The notes beneath the pieces are model-generated. The model was not told the origin of the DNA, searched no databases, and worked only from the letters and a program-made list of their open reading frames with translations. Made by a program: the position numbers and the translations under genes. A stretch of DNA of 13,682 nucleotides from Alphaproteobacteria bacterium (GTDB lineage: Bacteria > Pseudomonadota > Alphaproteobacteria > Geminicoccales > Geminicoccaceae). Positions within the stretch are counted from its first letter, which is position 1; the number at the start of each line of letters is the position of its first letter. This document shows positions 1 to 4,933 of the stretch, one piece after another. The stretch covers positions 1 through 13,682 of the forward strand of contig JALSGW010000278.1 of assembly GCA_026982585.1 (NCBI GenBank). Reading direction: 5' to 3'.

Positions 1-194
1 GCAGGCAGCTCTTGAGGGGAAAGCCACCGCAGCCCGAAGCCGCCCTCCGCCACCGCAACCCCATCACGACACACCGGCAGGATGCGGGTTTCGGGATGGC
101 GCCACAGCCGCTCGAGGGCCTCGGGGTCGGAGCGGAGTTCGGGCCGGCGCCGAAGTTCGAGCGTGTCGTAGACGAGAGCGCAGCGACGGAGCAC
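1..194 (-). CDS. nudC: Probable NADH pyrophosphatase (NudC-type Nudix hydrolase), N-terminal part only
   Basis: This reading frame enters on the minus strand and runs open off the left edge of the window, giving 64 residues. They contain LELRRRPELRSDPEALERL, then HPETRILPVCRDG and GLRWLSPQEL. This pattern (a basic R-x-x-ELR-x-DP helix, then a strand of the type 'arflPlwrg', then 'WLs') is that of the Nudix-like N-terminal domain found before the zinc ribbon and Nudix box in NudC proteins. Such enzymes split NADH or NAD caps into NMN(H) and AMP in the cytoplasm. I chose the GTG at 192-194 because GGGGGAA lies just before it; an in-frame TAG closes the frame about 50 bases upstream. A second GTG at about 225-227 is possible but has no ribosome-binding site. 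The zinc ribbon and the catalytic Nudix box lie outside the window, so the assignment rests on the N-domain alone. Confidence 0.55.
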   Translation of the reverse strand, partial: MLRRCALVYDTLELRRRPELRSDPEALERLWRHPETRILPVCRDGVAVAEGGFGLRWLSPQELP

Positions 195-311
195 GGTTCC
201 CCCAGATGGGACACCACCCAACCGCACCGCCTAGGCTAACGCCGCGGCAAAGGGATACAAGCCCGGCCCCGCCGCTTTCGTCGCTGCGAAGAGACGCGCT
301 ACGCCGACCCT

Positions 312-617
312 CTACCGCACCCCGGCGAGGCGCCGGGCAAGGCGCTCGAGCGGCACATAGACCACGGCGATATACCAGCCGTAGAGGAAACTTTCAGCAA
401 GCCCCAGGAAGAAGCTCCCCCAATCGAGCCAGACAAACCCCGGCAACAACCGGCTCCAGACCGGATACATGGCGTATTGGGGCCACAACAGGTCAAAGCC
501 GACACACAACACATAGGTGAGGGCCAGGAACAGGCCCAGCGCCCAGCCGAGCCGCGCCACCGCCCGCCCCATCGAGGGAAGCGCGCGTTCGCTCGCCACC
601 GATGCTGCACCGACCAT
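312..617 (-). CDS. Small two-helix membrane protein, DUF5676-like
   Basis: The 101-residue product is an inner-membrane protein of unknown function. Two hydrophobic helices are clear: about residues 22-45 (GWALGLFLALTYVLCVGFDL) and about 67-92 (WGSFFLGLAESFLYGWYIAV). The short loop between them contains YAMYPVWSRLLPGF. The combination 'TYVLCV.FDLL.P.YAMY..W..LLPGF.WL.WGSF.LG..E.FLYGWY' resembles, from memory, the DUF5676 group of small membrane proteins, some of which sit near heavy-metal transporters. The frame is open 41 codons further upstream to an ATG at 740, but the ATG at 617 has a perfect GGAGGT (625-630, minus strand) seven bases away, and the longer version would run over the metal-operator-like sequence at 678-701. 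The probable nudC lies 117 bases downstream on the same strand, and I see no terminator between them. Function is not established; the membrane topology is secure. Confidence 0.75.
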   Translation of the reverse strand: MVGAASVASERALPSMGRAVARLGWALGLFLALTYVLCVGFDLLWPQYAMYPVWSRLLPGFVWLDWGSFFLGLAESFLYGWYIAVVYVPLERLARRLAGVR

Positions 618-669
618 CGTCCGCACCTCCAGCCGTGCGCCTTGAAGGAGGCGCTCCGGGACCATGGTG

Positions 670-701
670 GAGGTGGGGATTCCAGCCGTGGGAAGGTCAA
701 G
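670..701 (-). promoter_or_regulatory. CueR/HmrR-like copper operator and promoter for the small membrane protein
   Basis: Read on the minus strand, 701-682 is CTTGACCTTCCCACGGCTGG, followed by AATCCC. As I remember it, the E. coli copA promoter bound by CueR reads CTTGACCTTCCCCTTGCTGG followed by AAGGT, so the two agree except for three bases in the centre and in the distal half-site. The -35 would be TTGACC (695-700). A MerR-type 19-base spacer then leads to CACCTC (670-675), a very poor -10. The predicted transcript would begin about 45 bases before the ATG at 617. The well-matched proximal half suggests a MerR-family metal regulator, while the weak distal half and -10 argue for caution. 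No MerR gene is present in the window. Confidence 0.4.
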
Positions 702-791
702 CGCTGGATGGCCCCGCGCCGCGCATCGCCCCCTTGTCAAGGGCGAAAAAACGGCTAGATAGCGGGCGGCTACGCCGCGTGGGCGGCCGCG

Positions 792-827
792 CGCACTGGC
801 CTCGGTTCGGCCGAGGGGTGCGTTTTT
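792..827 (+). terminator. Intrinsic terminator or attenuator ahead of speD
   Basis: CGCAC (792-796) pairs with GTGCG (818-822), and inside it CCTCGG (800-805) pairs with CCGAGG (811-816) around a five-base loop. The only interruptions are TGG on one side and G on the other. TTTTT follows at 823-827. This is a textbook factor-independent terminator on the plus strand; the opposite strand has no T tract. The two genes to the left are on the minus strand, so there is no plus-strand gene for it to end. It therefore either attenuates transcription that enters speD or closes a short RNA started nearby. Confidence 0.55.
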
Positions 828-897
828 GTCGTTCTATCGGGCGGGATGCGATCGGCAGCCGGCGACCGGTCTCGGCACAGCTGCAAGAGCACAACTC

Positions 898-950
898 GGG
901 CCTTCGGGCTCCCGCCCACGGAACCGCCGGTTCCGGCCCCGCAAGGGGTC
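898..950 (+). promoter_or_regulatory. Three tandem hairpins with tetraloops in the speD leader
   Basis: GGGCC (898-902) pairs with GGCTC (907-911) across a TTCG loop. GGAACC (920-925) pairs with GGTTCC (929-934) across GCC. GGCCCC (935-940) pairs with GGGGTC (945-950) across a GCAA loop. UUCG and GNRA loops are the two most stable RNA tetraloop classes, and the three stems sit nearly end to end 39-91 bases before the speD start codon. In GC-rich DNA some hairpins arise by chance, so a function is only inferred. Confidence 0.35.
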
Positions 951-988
951 GGCCCTTCACTTCCATTTCCGGTGCGAGGAGGAGAGCG

Positions 989-1477
989 ATGGTCGACTCC
1001 CTCGTCCCAATCGGGGTGGAAGCCGAAGCGGAGGTGTTGGACACCCGAGCCGAGGTTTCCGACGCGGCCTTCACGACCGAAGGCAGCCATCCCGAGCGGA
1101 GCGAACGCAAGGATTTCTTCGTCGAGCGTCACGGCCTGCGCTTCGCCGGCACCCATTTGATCCTGGATCTGTGGGAGGCCGAGCGTCTCGACGATGTGGC
1201 CCACATGGAATGCGCGCTTAGGCGGTGCGTGGAGGTGGCGGGAGCCACGCTCCTGCACCTGCACCTGCACCGCTTTACGCCCAACGGGGGCATCTCCGGG
1301 GTGGCGGTGCTGGCGGAGAGCCACATCTCGGTGCACAGCTGGCCGGAGCGCGGCTATGCCGCCTTCGACATCTTCATGTGCGGCGCCGCGCGTCCGCATC
1401 GGGCCATCGAGGTGCTGCGGGAGGCGTTCCGGCCCAAGCGCATGACCGTCACCGAACAGCTGCGCGGGGTGTTTTGA
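989..1477 (+). CDS. speD: S-adenosylmethionine decarboxylase proenzyme
   Basis: This 162-residue pyruvoyl enzyme removes CO2 from S-adenosylmethionine, giving the aminopropyl donor for spermidine synthesis in the cytoplasm. The core from about residue 47 (RHGLRFAGTHLILDLW) onward is the small prokaryotic class-1B (SpeH-type) fold. The self-cleavage motif LAESHISVHSWPERGYAAFD is complete: cleavage between Glu110 and Ser111 would make the pyruvoyl group, and His116 and Cys131 lie 5 and 20 residues after the serine, the spacing known from the Thermotoga enzyme. I chose the ATG at 989 because GAGGAGGAG precedes it; the open frame upstream is low-complexity leader. The first 45 or so residues are an extension not needed by the family core, rich in Glu and Ala. 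The stop codon overlaps the speE start by one base, so the two are translationally coupled. Confidence 0.95.
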   Translation: MVDSLVPIGVEAEAEVLDTRAEVSDAAFTTEGSHPERSERKDFFVERHGLRFAGTHLILDLWEAERLDDVAHMECALRRCVEVAGATLLHLHLHRFTPNGGISGVAVLAESHISVHSWPERGYAAFDIFMCGAARPHRAIEVLREAFRPKRMTVTEQLRGVF

Positions 1478-2340
1478 TGCTCTGGTACACGGAAACCCTG
1501 CACCCCCGCTGGCGCCAGACCCTGCTCATCAAGGAGGTGCTCTACCACAGCAACACCGGCCTGCAGGAGATCGTGGTGTTCGAGCACGAGGACTGGGGCC
1601 GGGTGCTGGTGCTGGACGGCGCCCTGCAGCTCACCACCGCCGACGAGTTCGTCTATCACGAAATGCTCGCCCATGTGCCCGTGCGGGCGCACGGGCGGGT
1701 GCGGCGGGTGTGCGTGGTGGGCGGAGGCGACGGCGGCACCCTCAGGGAACTGTGCAAATACCCGGACATCGAGCGTCTCACCCATGTGGAGATCGATCCC
1801 GGGGTGATCGCCTTTTGCCAGCGCTACTTCCCGGAAGTGAGCGCGGGCGCCTTCGAGGATCCCCGCTACGAGCTGGTGGTGGCGGACGGCGCCGCCTTCA
1901 TGGCGGAGGAGGGGGAGCGCTTCGACCTCATCATCGTGGACTCCACCGATCCCCAGGGCCCCGGAGCCGCCCTGTTCACCGCCGACTTCTACCGGGCCTG
2001 CCGCAAAAGGCTCGCCGAGGGCGGGATCCTCGTCACCCAGACCGGCAATCCGGCGATCGAGAAACAGGAGCTGATCGACACCCAGCGCCACAAAAGGCAG
2101 GCGGGCTTCGCCGACGTGTCCTTCTACCTGTGCGCCGTGCCCACCTACATCGGCGGCTTCATGAGCCTCGGCTGGGCGAGCGACGATCCCGCGCCGAGGC
2201 GGGTGGATCTGGCCGAGCTGCGCCGCCGCCCGCTGCCCGAGGGGCTGCGCTACTATACGCCGGAGATCCACTGGGCGAGCTTCCATCACCCGCCCTGGCT
2301 GGTGGAGCTCGCCTCCCGTGCGCTCGGGGAGGAGGGCTGA
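1477..2340 (+). CDS. speE: Spermidine synthase (polyamine aminopropyltransferase)
   Basis: The 287-residue enzyme transfers the aminopropyl group of decarboxylated SAM to putrescine, producing spermidine and methylthioadenosine. It opens with the usual small beta domain (WYTETLHPRWRQTL) followed by the gate region LDGALQLTTADEFVYHEML (residues 46-64). The Rossmann-like fold then shows the nucleotide loop VVGGGDGGTLRE (80-91), the acidic residue that binds ribose in VEID (104-107), ADGAAF (136-141), and the catalytic loop DSTDPQGP (155-162) with its two aspartates. Length is normal for bacterial SpeE. The start ATG is embedded in the speD stop (TGATG at 1475-1479), so I take this start over the frame's longer upstream extension, which is only a shadow of speD. 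The next gene begins directly after its stop. Confidence 0.95.
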   Translation: MLWYTETLHPRWRQTLLIKEVLYHSNTGLQEIVVFEHEDWGRVLVLDGALQLTTADEFVYHEMLAHVPVRAHGRVRRVCVVGGGDGGTLRELCKYPDIERLTHVEIDPGVIAFCQRYFPEVSAGAFEDPRYELVVADGAAFMAEEGERFDLIIVDSTDPQGPGAALFTADFYRACRKRLAEGGILVTQTGNPAIEKQELIDTQRHKRQAGFADVSFYLCAVPTYIGGFMSLGWASDDPAPRRVDLAELRRRPLPEGLRYYTPEIHWASFHHPPWLVELASRALGEEG

Positions 2341-3828
2341 ATGCGCATCGCCGTCGGCGGCCTGCACCACGAGACCAACAGTTTCGCGCCGCAACCCGCG
2401 ACTTTCGCGCGCTTCGAGGAGGCGGACGGATGGCCGCCGCTTTGCGTGGGAGAGGAGATCTTCACCCATAGCGAAGGGGCCAATCTGGCGGTGGCCGGCT
2501 TCATCGCCGAGGCGCGGCGCCAGGGTCACGAGCTGGTGCCGCTTCTCTGGGCCAACGCCTGCCCCTCGGGACCGGTGGAGGAGGAGGCCTATGAGCGGCT
2601 CGTCGGCATGCTGCTGGAGCGGCTCGCCGACGCCATGCCGGTGGACGGCCTGTTCCTCGACCTCCACGGGGCGATGGTCACCACCCACCTGGACGACGGT
2701 GAAGGGGAGCTCCTCGAGCGCATCCGCGCCCGCCATCCGGACCTGCCCATCGTCTGCGCGCTGGACCTGCATGCGAACGTCTCCGATCGCATGGTGGCCC
2801 ACGCCGACGCCCTGGTCGCCTACCGCACCTATCCCCACGTGGACCTCGCCGACACCGGCGCCCGCTGCCTGCCTCTGCTCGTGCGGCGCGTCGAATCCGG
2901 GCGTCCGCTCGCGAGCTTCCACGCCAAACTCGACTATCTGGTGCCCCTGCCCTGGCAGAGCACCGATCTCGAGCCGGCGGCGGGGCTTTACCGGGAGGTG
3001 GCGCTCAGGGAGCGGCCGGGTGCGCTCGTACCCTCCCTGTGCCTGGGCTTTCCCCTCGCCGACAGCCACGCCACCGGTCCCTCGGTGCTGGTGTTCGGCG
3101 ATCCGGGGGAGGAGGTGGAGGAGACCGGGCGCGCGCTTGTGGAGCGGATGCGCGCCTCTGAGCCGCATTTCCACGGACGGTGGTTCACGATCGCGGAGGC
3201 GGTGGAGCGGGCGGTCCGACATCGGGCGGACCGCCCCCTGATCCTGGCCGACGCCCAGGACAATCCCGGCGGCGGCGGCAGCTCGGATACCACCGACCTC
3301 CTGAAGGCGCTGGTGGAAAGGCGCGTGGAGGGGGTGGCGGCGGCGCTGCTGTGGGATCCCGAGGCGGCGGCACGGGCCCACCAGGCCGGGGTGGGGGCGG
3401 TGCTTTCCGGCCTCGCCCTGGGCGGACGCCACGGTCCTCCCGGGGTCACGCCCCTGATCGCCGACCTCAGGGTGCTGGCTTTGGGTTCGGGACGCTTCGA
3501 GGCGACCGGCCCCATGTATCGCGGCAACCGGATGGATCTCGGGCCGATGGCGCTTCTCGCCCCCACCGAAGCACCGGGGGTGAAGATCCTGGTTGCGAGC
3601 CGGCGCATGCAGGCGGCGGACCGGAGCCTATTCCGCCATCTCGGGGTGGAGCCGGAGCGGGAGCGGGTTTTGGTGCTCAAGAGCTCGGCGCACTTCCGTG
3701 CCGACTTCGCACCGATCGCGGCCGAGATCCTGGTGGTGGAGGCGCCGGGCTGGGTGATCACCGACACCGCACGACTTCCCTACCGCCGCCTGCCGCAGGG
3801 CCTGCGCCACCGGCCCCGCTCCGCATAG
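2341..3828 (+). CDS. M81-family metallopeptidase, MlrC-like
   Basis: The 495-residue protein belongs to the family named after MlrC, the Sphingomonas enzyme that degrades linearised microcystin. The N-terminal signature RIAVGGLHHETNSFAP is followed by the metal-site pattern Asp142-x-His144 (LDLHANVS) and His166 (YRTYPHVD). That spacing equals the Asp167/His169/His191 zinc set reported for MlrC. The C-terminal domain shows DAQDNPGGGGSSDTTDL (304-320) and KSSAHFRADF (447-456). The frame starts immediately after the speE stop, with no intergenic base, so co-transcription with speD-speE is very likely. Most bacterial members have no known substrate; a peptide or amide hydrolase acting on a small molecule is a fair inference, and microcystin degradation should not be assumed. 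There is no signal peptide, so it is cytoplasmic. Confidence 0.9.
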   Translation: MRIAVGGLHHETNSFAPQPATFARFEEADGWPPLCVGEEIFTHSEGANLAVAGFIAEARRQGHELVPLLWANACPSGPVEEEAYERLVGMLLERLADAMPVDGLFLDLHGAMVTTHLDDGEGELLERIRARHPDLPIVCALDLHANVSDRMVAHADALVAYRTYPHVDLADTGARCLPLLVRRVESGRPLASFHAKLDYLVPLPWQSTDLEPAAGLYREVALRERPGALVPSLCLGFPLADSHATGPSVLVFGDPGEEVEETGRALVERMRASEPHFHGRWFTIAEAVERAVRHRADRPLILADAQDNPGGGGSSDTTDLLKALVERRVEGVAAALLWDPEAAARAHQAGVGAVLSGLALGGRHGPPGVTPLIADLRVLALGSGRFEATGPMYRGNRMDLGPMALLAPTEAPGVKILVASRRMQAADRSLFRHLGVEPERERVLVLKSSAHFRADFAPIAAEILVVEAPGWVITDTARLPYRRLPQGLRHRPRSA

Positions 3829-3888
3829 CCGCGTGCGCCGCCGGCCCACAATCGACGCCGAGGCATACCCGCCGGCATCCCCCGTCTC

Positions 3889-3916
3889 TTGCCACACCGG
3901 GCTCAGCCCGTAAGCT
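3889..3916 (+). promoter_or_regulatory. Candidate promoter with an internal operator-like dyad
   Basis: TTGCCA (3889-3894, five of six matches to the -35 consensus) is followed after 16 bases by TAAGCT (3911-3916, three of six). Between them lies the perfect inverted repeat CGGGCT-C-AGCCCG at 3898-3910. A dyad filling the spacer is where a repressor would bind, but the same repeat could instead be a weak hairpin after the MlrC-like gene; it has no T run. It precedes the 113-residue hypothetical protein. Confidence 0.25.
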
Positions 3917-3982
3917 CCGGGGGTCGTTAGGGTTAACACGAGCCGGATGTGGCAACGACCCGCAAGCGGGGAAGGCCGACCG

Positions 3983-4324
3983 ATGACCGTTACGACGCCG
4001 GGCCGCGCGCCCGAACCCGACCGCGAGCCGAATGCGGCGGCCGAGGAGACGGTGGACCAGCAGCACACCACACCGCTTCTGGCCGAGCTGCATCTCGCCG
4101 ATCTGGTCGCCGACGCGGCCGGCGAGATCGTGTTGTTCAACGATTCCCGCCTGCCCACCCTGGTGCTGGTGAGCGCGGTCGCGGTGGTGGGCCGGGGAAC
4201 GGTGGCCCGCCATCGCACCGTCTCGGGCGAGGACGTTTCGGGCTTTCGCTACGTGCGCTTTGAAGACGGCCGGGTGCTGTACTATCCCGCCGACACCGAA
4301 CTGCTGATCCGCACGCCCCGCTGA
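3983..4324 (+). CDS. Hypothetical protein of 113 residues
   Basis: I do not recognise a family. The first 35 or so residues are polar and rich in Pro, Glu and Thr (probably disordered). The rest looks like a small beta-rich domain, with LLAELHLADLVADAAGEIVL, then LPTLVLVSAVAVVGRGTVA, and an aromatic C-terminal stretch VSGFRYVRFEDGRVLYYPAD. There is no signal peptide, no cysteine and no membrane helix. I prefer the ATG at 3983 because GGGGAAGG ends seven bases before it; an in-frame ATG at 3947 would add 12 residues but has no clear ribosome-binding site. It lies 154 bases after the MlrC-like gene, probably with its own promoter, and converges on the HTH gene across a shared palindrome. It is probably a real gene, because its frame is open and better ordered than the alternative frames, but its function is unknown. 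Confidence 0.55.
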   Translation: MTVTTPGRAPEPDREPNAAAEETVDQQHTTPLLAELHLADLVADAAGEIVLFNDSRLPTLVLVSAVAVVGRGTVARHRTVSGEDVSGFRYVRFEDGRVLYYPADTELLIRTPR

Positions 4325-4371
4325 TCGCCCGGGGAACCGGGGTGCGAACCCCGGTCCCCCTGTCGCGATCA
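4322..4371. terminator. Palindromic bidirectional terminator containing both stop codons
   Basis: ACCGGGGT (4336-4343) pairs with ACCCCGGT (4348-4355) around GCGA, a GNRA-type loop. GGGG (4331-4334) continues the stem with CCCC (4356-4359), with one bulged A. Beyond this, TGATCGC (4322-4328) is complementary to GCGATCA (4365-4371). The first three bases of each outer arm are the stop codons of the two converging genes, so both genes end in the same seven bases. There is no T tract on either strand, so termination may need Rho, or the hairpin may act mainly as an RNA 3' stabiliser. Confidence 0.5.
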
Positions 4372-4776
4372 ATCCTGCGCCCGCTCCTCGCCGTCCCGGG
4401 CCACCGATTGGAGCAGGCGCTCGAGATCGGGGTCGGGTGCGGCGTCGGTGGGCCGAATGAGCTTGAGGCGATCGGCGATCCACAGCACCACCCGGAGATT
4501 GCCGGCGCGCACCTGGCGTTCGAGATGGGCGTAGACGAGGCGACAGAAGCGCTTGTAGGCCTCCTTGGGGCGACTCTCGCCGGCATGGCGGTACTGATCG
4601 ACAAGCTCACGGAAGGACTTCACCCGCTTGAGACGGGCATTGATGGTCCCCGGACGGGTGCCGACCAGCTGGGCCACCTCCACCGGGGTGAGGCCGACGG
4701 CGAGCAGCCGGGCCGCGTCGTCCCAGTTGATCGGCGGACGCGATGAGGGGGACGTTTCGCTTTTGGTCTTGCCCAT
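4369..4776 (-). CDS. Small helix-turn-helix protein of unknown role
   Basis: The 135-residue product has a probable tri-helical DNA-binding domain at about residues 17-50 (WDDAARLLAVGLTPVEVAQL, then VGTRPGTINARLKRVKSFRE), with the turn at V-G-T and a recognition helix beginning PGTINARLK. A basic amphipathic region follows (EAYKRFCRLVYAHLERQVRA) and then GNLRVVLWIADRLKLIRP, a pattern seen in homeodomain-like HTH proteins and in small-terminase-like proteins. The N-terminus is polar and the C-terminus acidic. GGAG about nine bases upstream supports the ATG at 4776. No phage gene is nearby, so a terminase role is unlikely; a transcription factor or other DNA-binding role is my inference. It is divergent from the hybrid kinase gene and could regulate it, but nothing in the sequence proves this. 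Confidence 0.65.
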   Translation of the reverse strand: MGKTKSETSPSSRPPINWDDAARLLAVGLTPVEVAQLVGTRPGTINARLKRVKSFRELVDQYRHAGESRPKEAYKRFCRLVYAHLERQVRAGNLRVVLWIADRLKLIRPTDAAPDPDLERLLQSVARDGEERAQD

Positions 4777-4843
4777 CGGACAGACTCCGTACGACAGGTC
4801 CGATCCGCAGCCCGCCGCTGCCGGCGGCGAACTGCCCGCCCAC

Positions 4844-4870
4844 TCTATAAGAAAATGTTCCTAGATACAA
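4844..4870 (-). promoter_or_regulatory. Candidate promoter of the HTH gene in an AT-rich island
   Basis: Read on the minus strand, TTGTAT (4865-4870) and TATAGA (4844-4849) are 15 bases apart. The -10 matches four of six bases and the -35 three of six, with short spacing. This is the only AT-rich patch in the divergent intergenic region, so the control sequences of both the HTH gene and the kinase gene probably lie here, but the exact elements are uncertain. Confidence 0.25.
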
Positions 4871-4933
4871 GCCGGACGGGCGATGGCATAGCGATGTTGC
4901 TCAACCTCAGGTGGAGCCAGGCCCGCCCGTGCC

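Larger units (their letters stand above)
762..988 (+). other. Structured non-coding leader upstream of speD
   Basis: I see no gene between 618 and 988. The plus-strand part in front of speD is dominated by stem-loops: a small hairpin GCGGC-TAC-GCCGC near 766-778, the terminator-like hairpin at 792-827, and three successive hairpins at 898-950. A weak promoter candidate, TTGTCA (734-739), 16 bases, TAGATA (756-761), would start a transcript just before these structures; its -10 matches consensus at only three of six positions. The speD ribosome-binding site, GAGGAGGAG at 976-984, follows. The arrangement is what a regulated 5' untranslated region would look like, but I do not recognise a known riboswitch class in it. 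Confidence 0.4.

Noticed and set aside
12..239. 75-codon plus-strand frame at the left edge
   Set aside because: It is opposite the NudC-like frame, has no recognisable content and no ribosome-binding site.
618..740. Longer N-terminus for the small membrane protein starting at 740
   Set aside because: The added region covers the metal-operator-like site, and no ribosome-binding site precedes that ATG, whereas the ATG at 617 has GGAGGT at ideal spacing.
602..988. Longer N-terminus for SpeD reaching back to 602
   Set aside because: The added residues are the translation of the non-coding leader, including the terminator hairpin; the ATG at 989 has a strong ribosome-binding site.
1354..3432. 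Long open frame of 692 codons on the minus strand opposite speD, speE and the MlrC-like gene
   Set aside because: It is antisense to three clearly recognised genes, is full of His, Arg, Gly and Pro in low-complexity runs, and matches no family. Long antisense frames are usual in GC-rich DNA.
4369..4776. Phage terminase small subunit
   Set aside because: The HTH layout is compatible, but no large terminase, portal or other phage gene is present, so only a generic DNA-binding call is supported.
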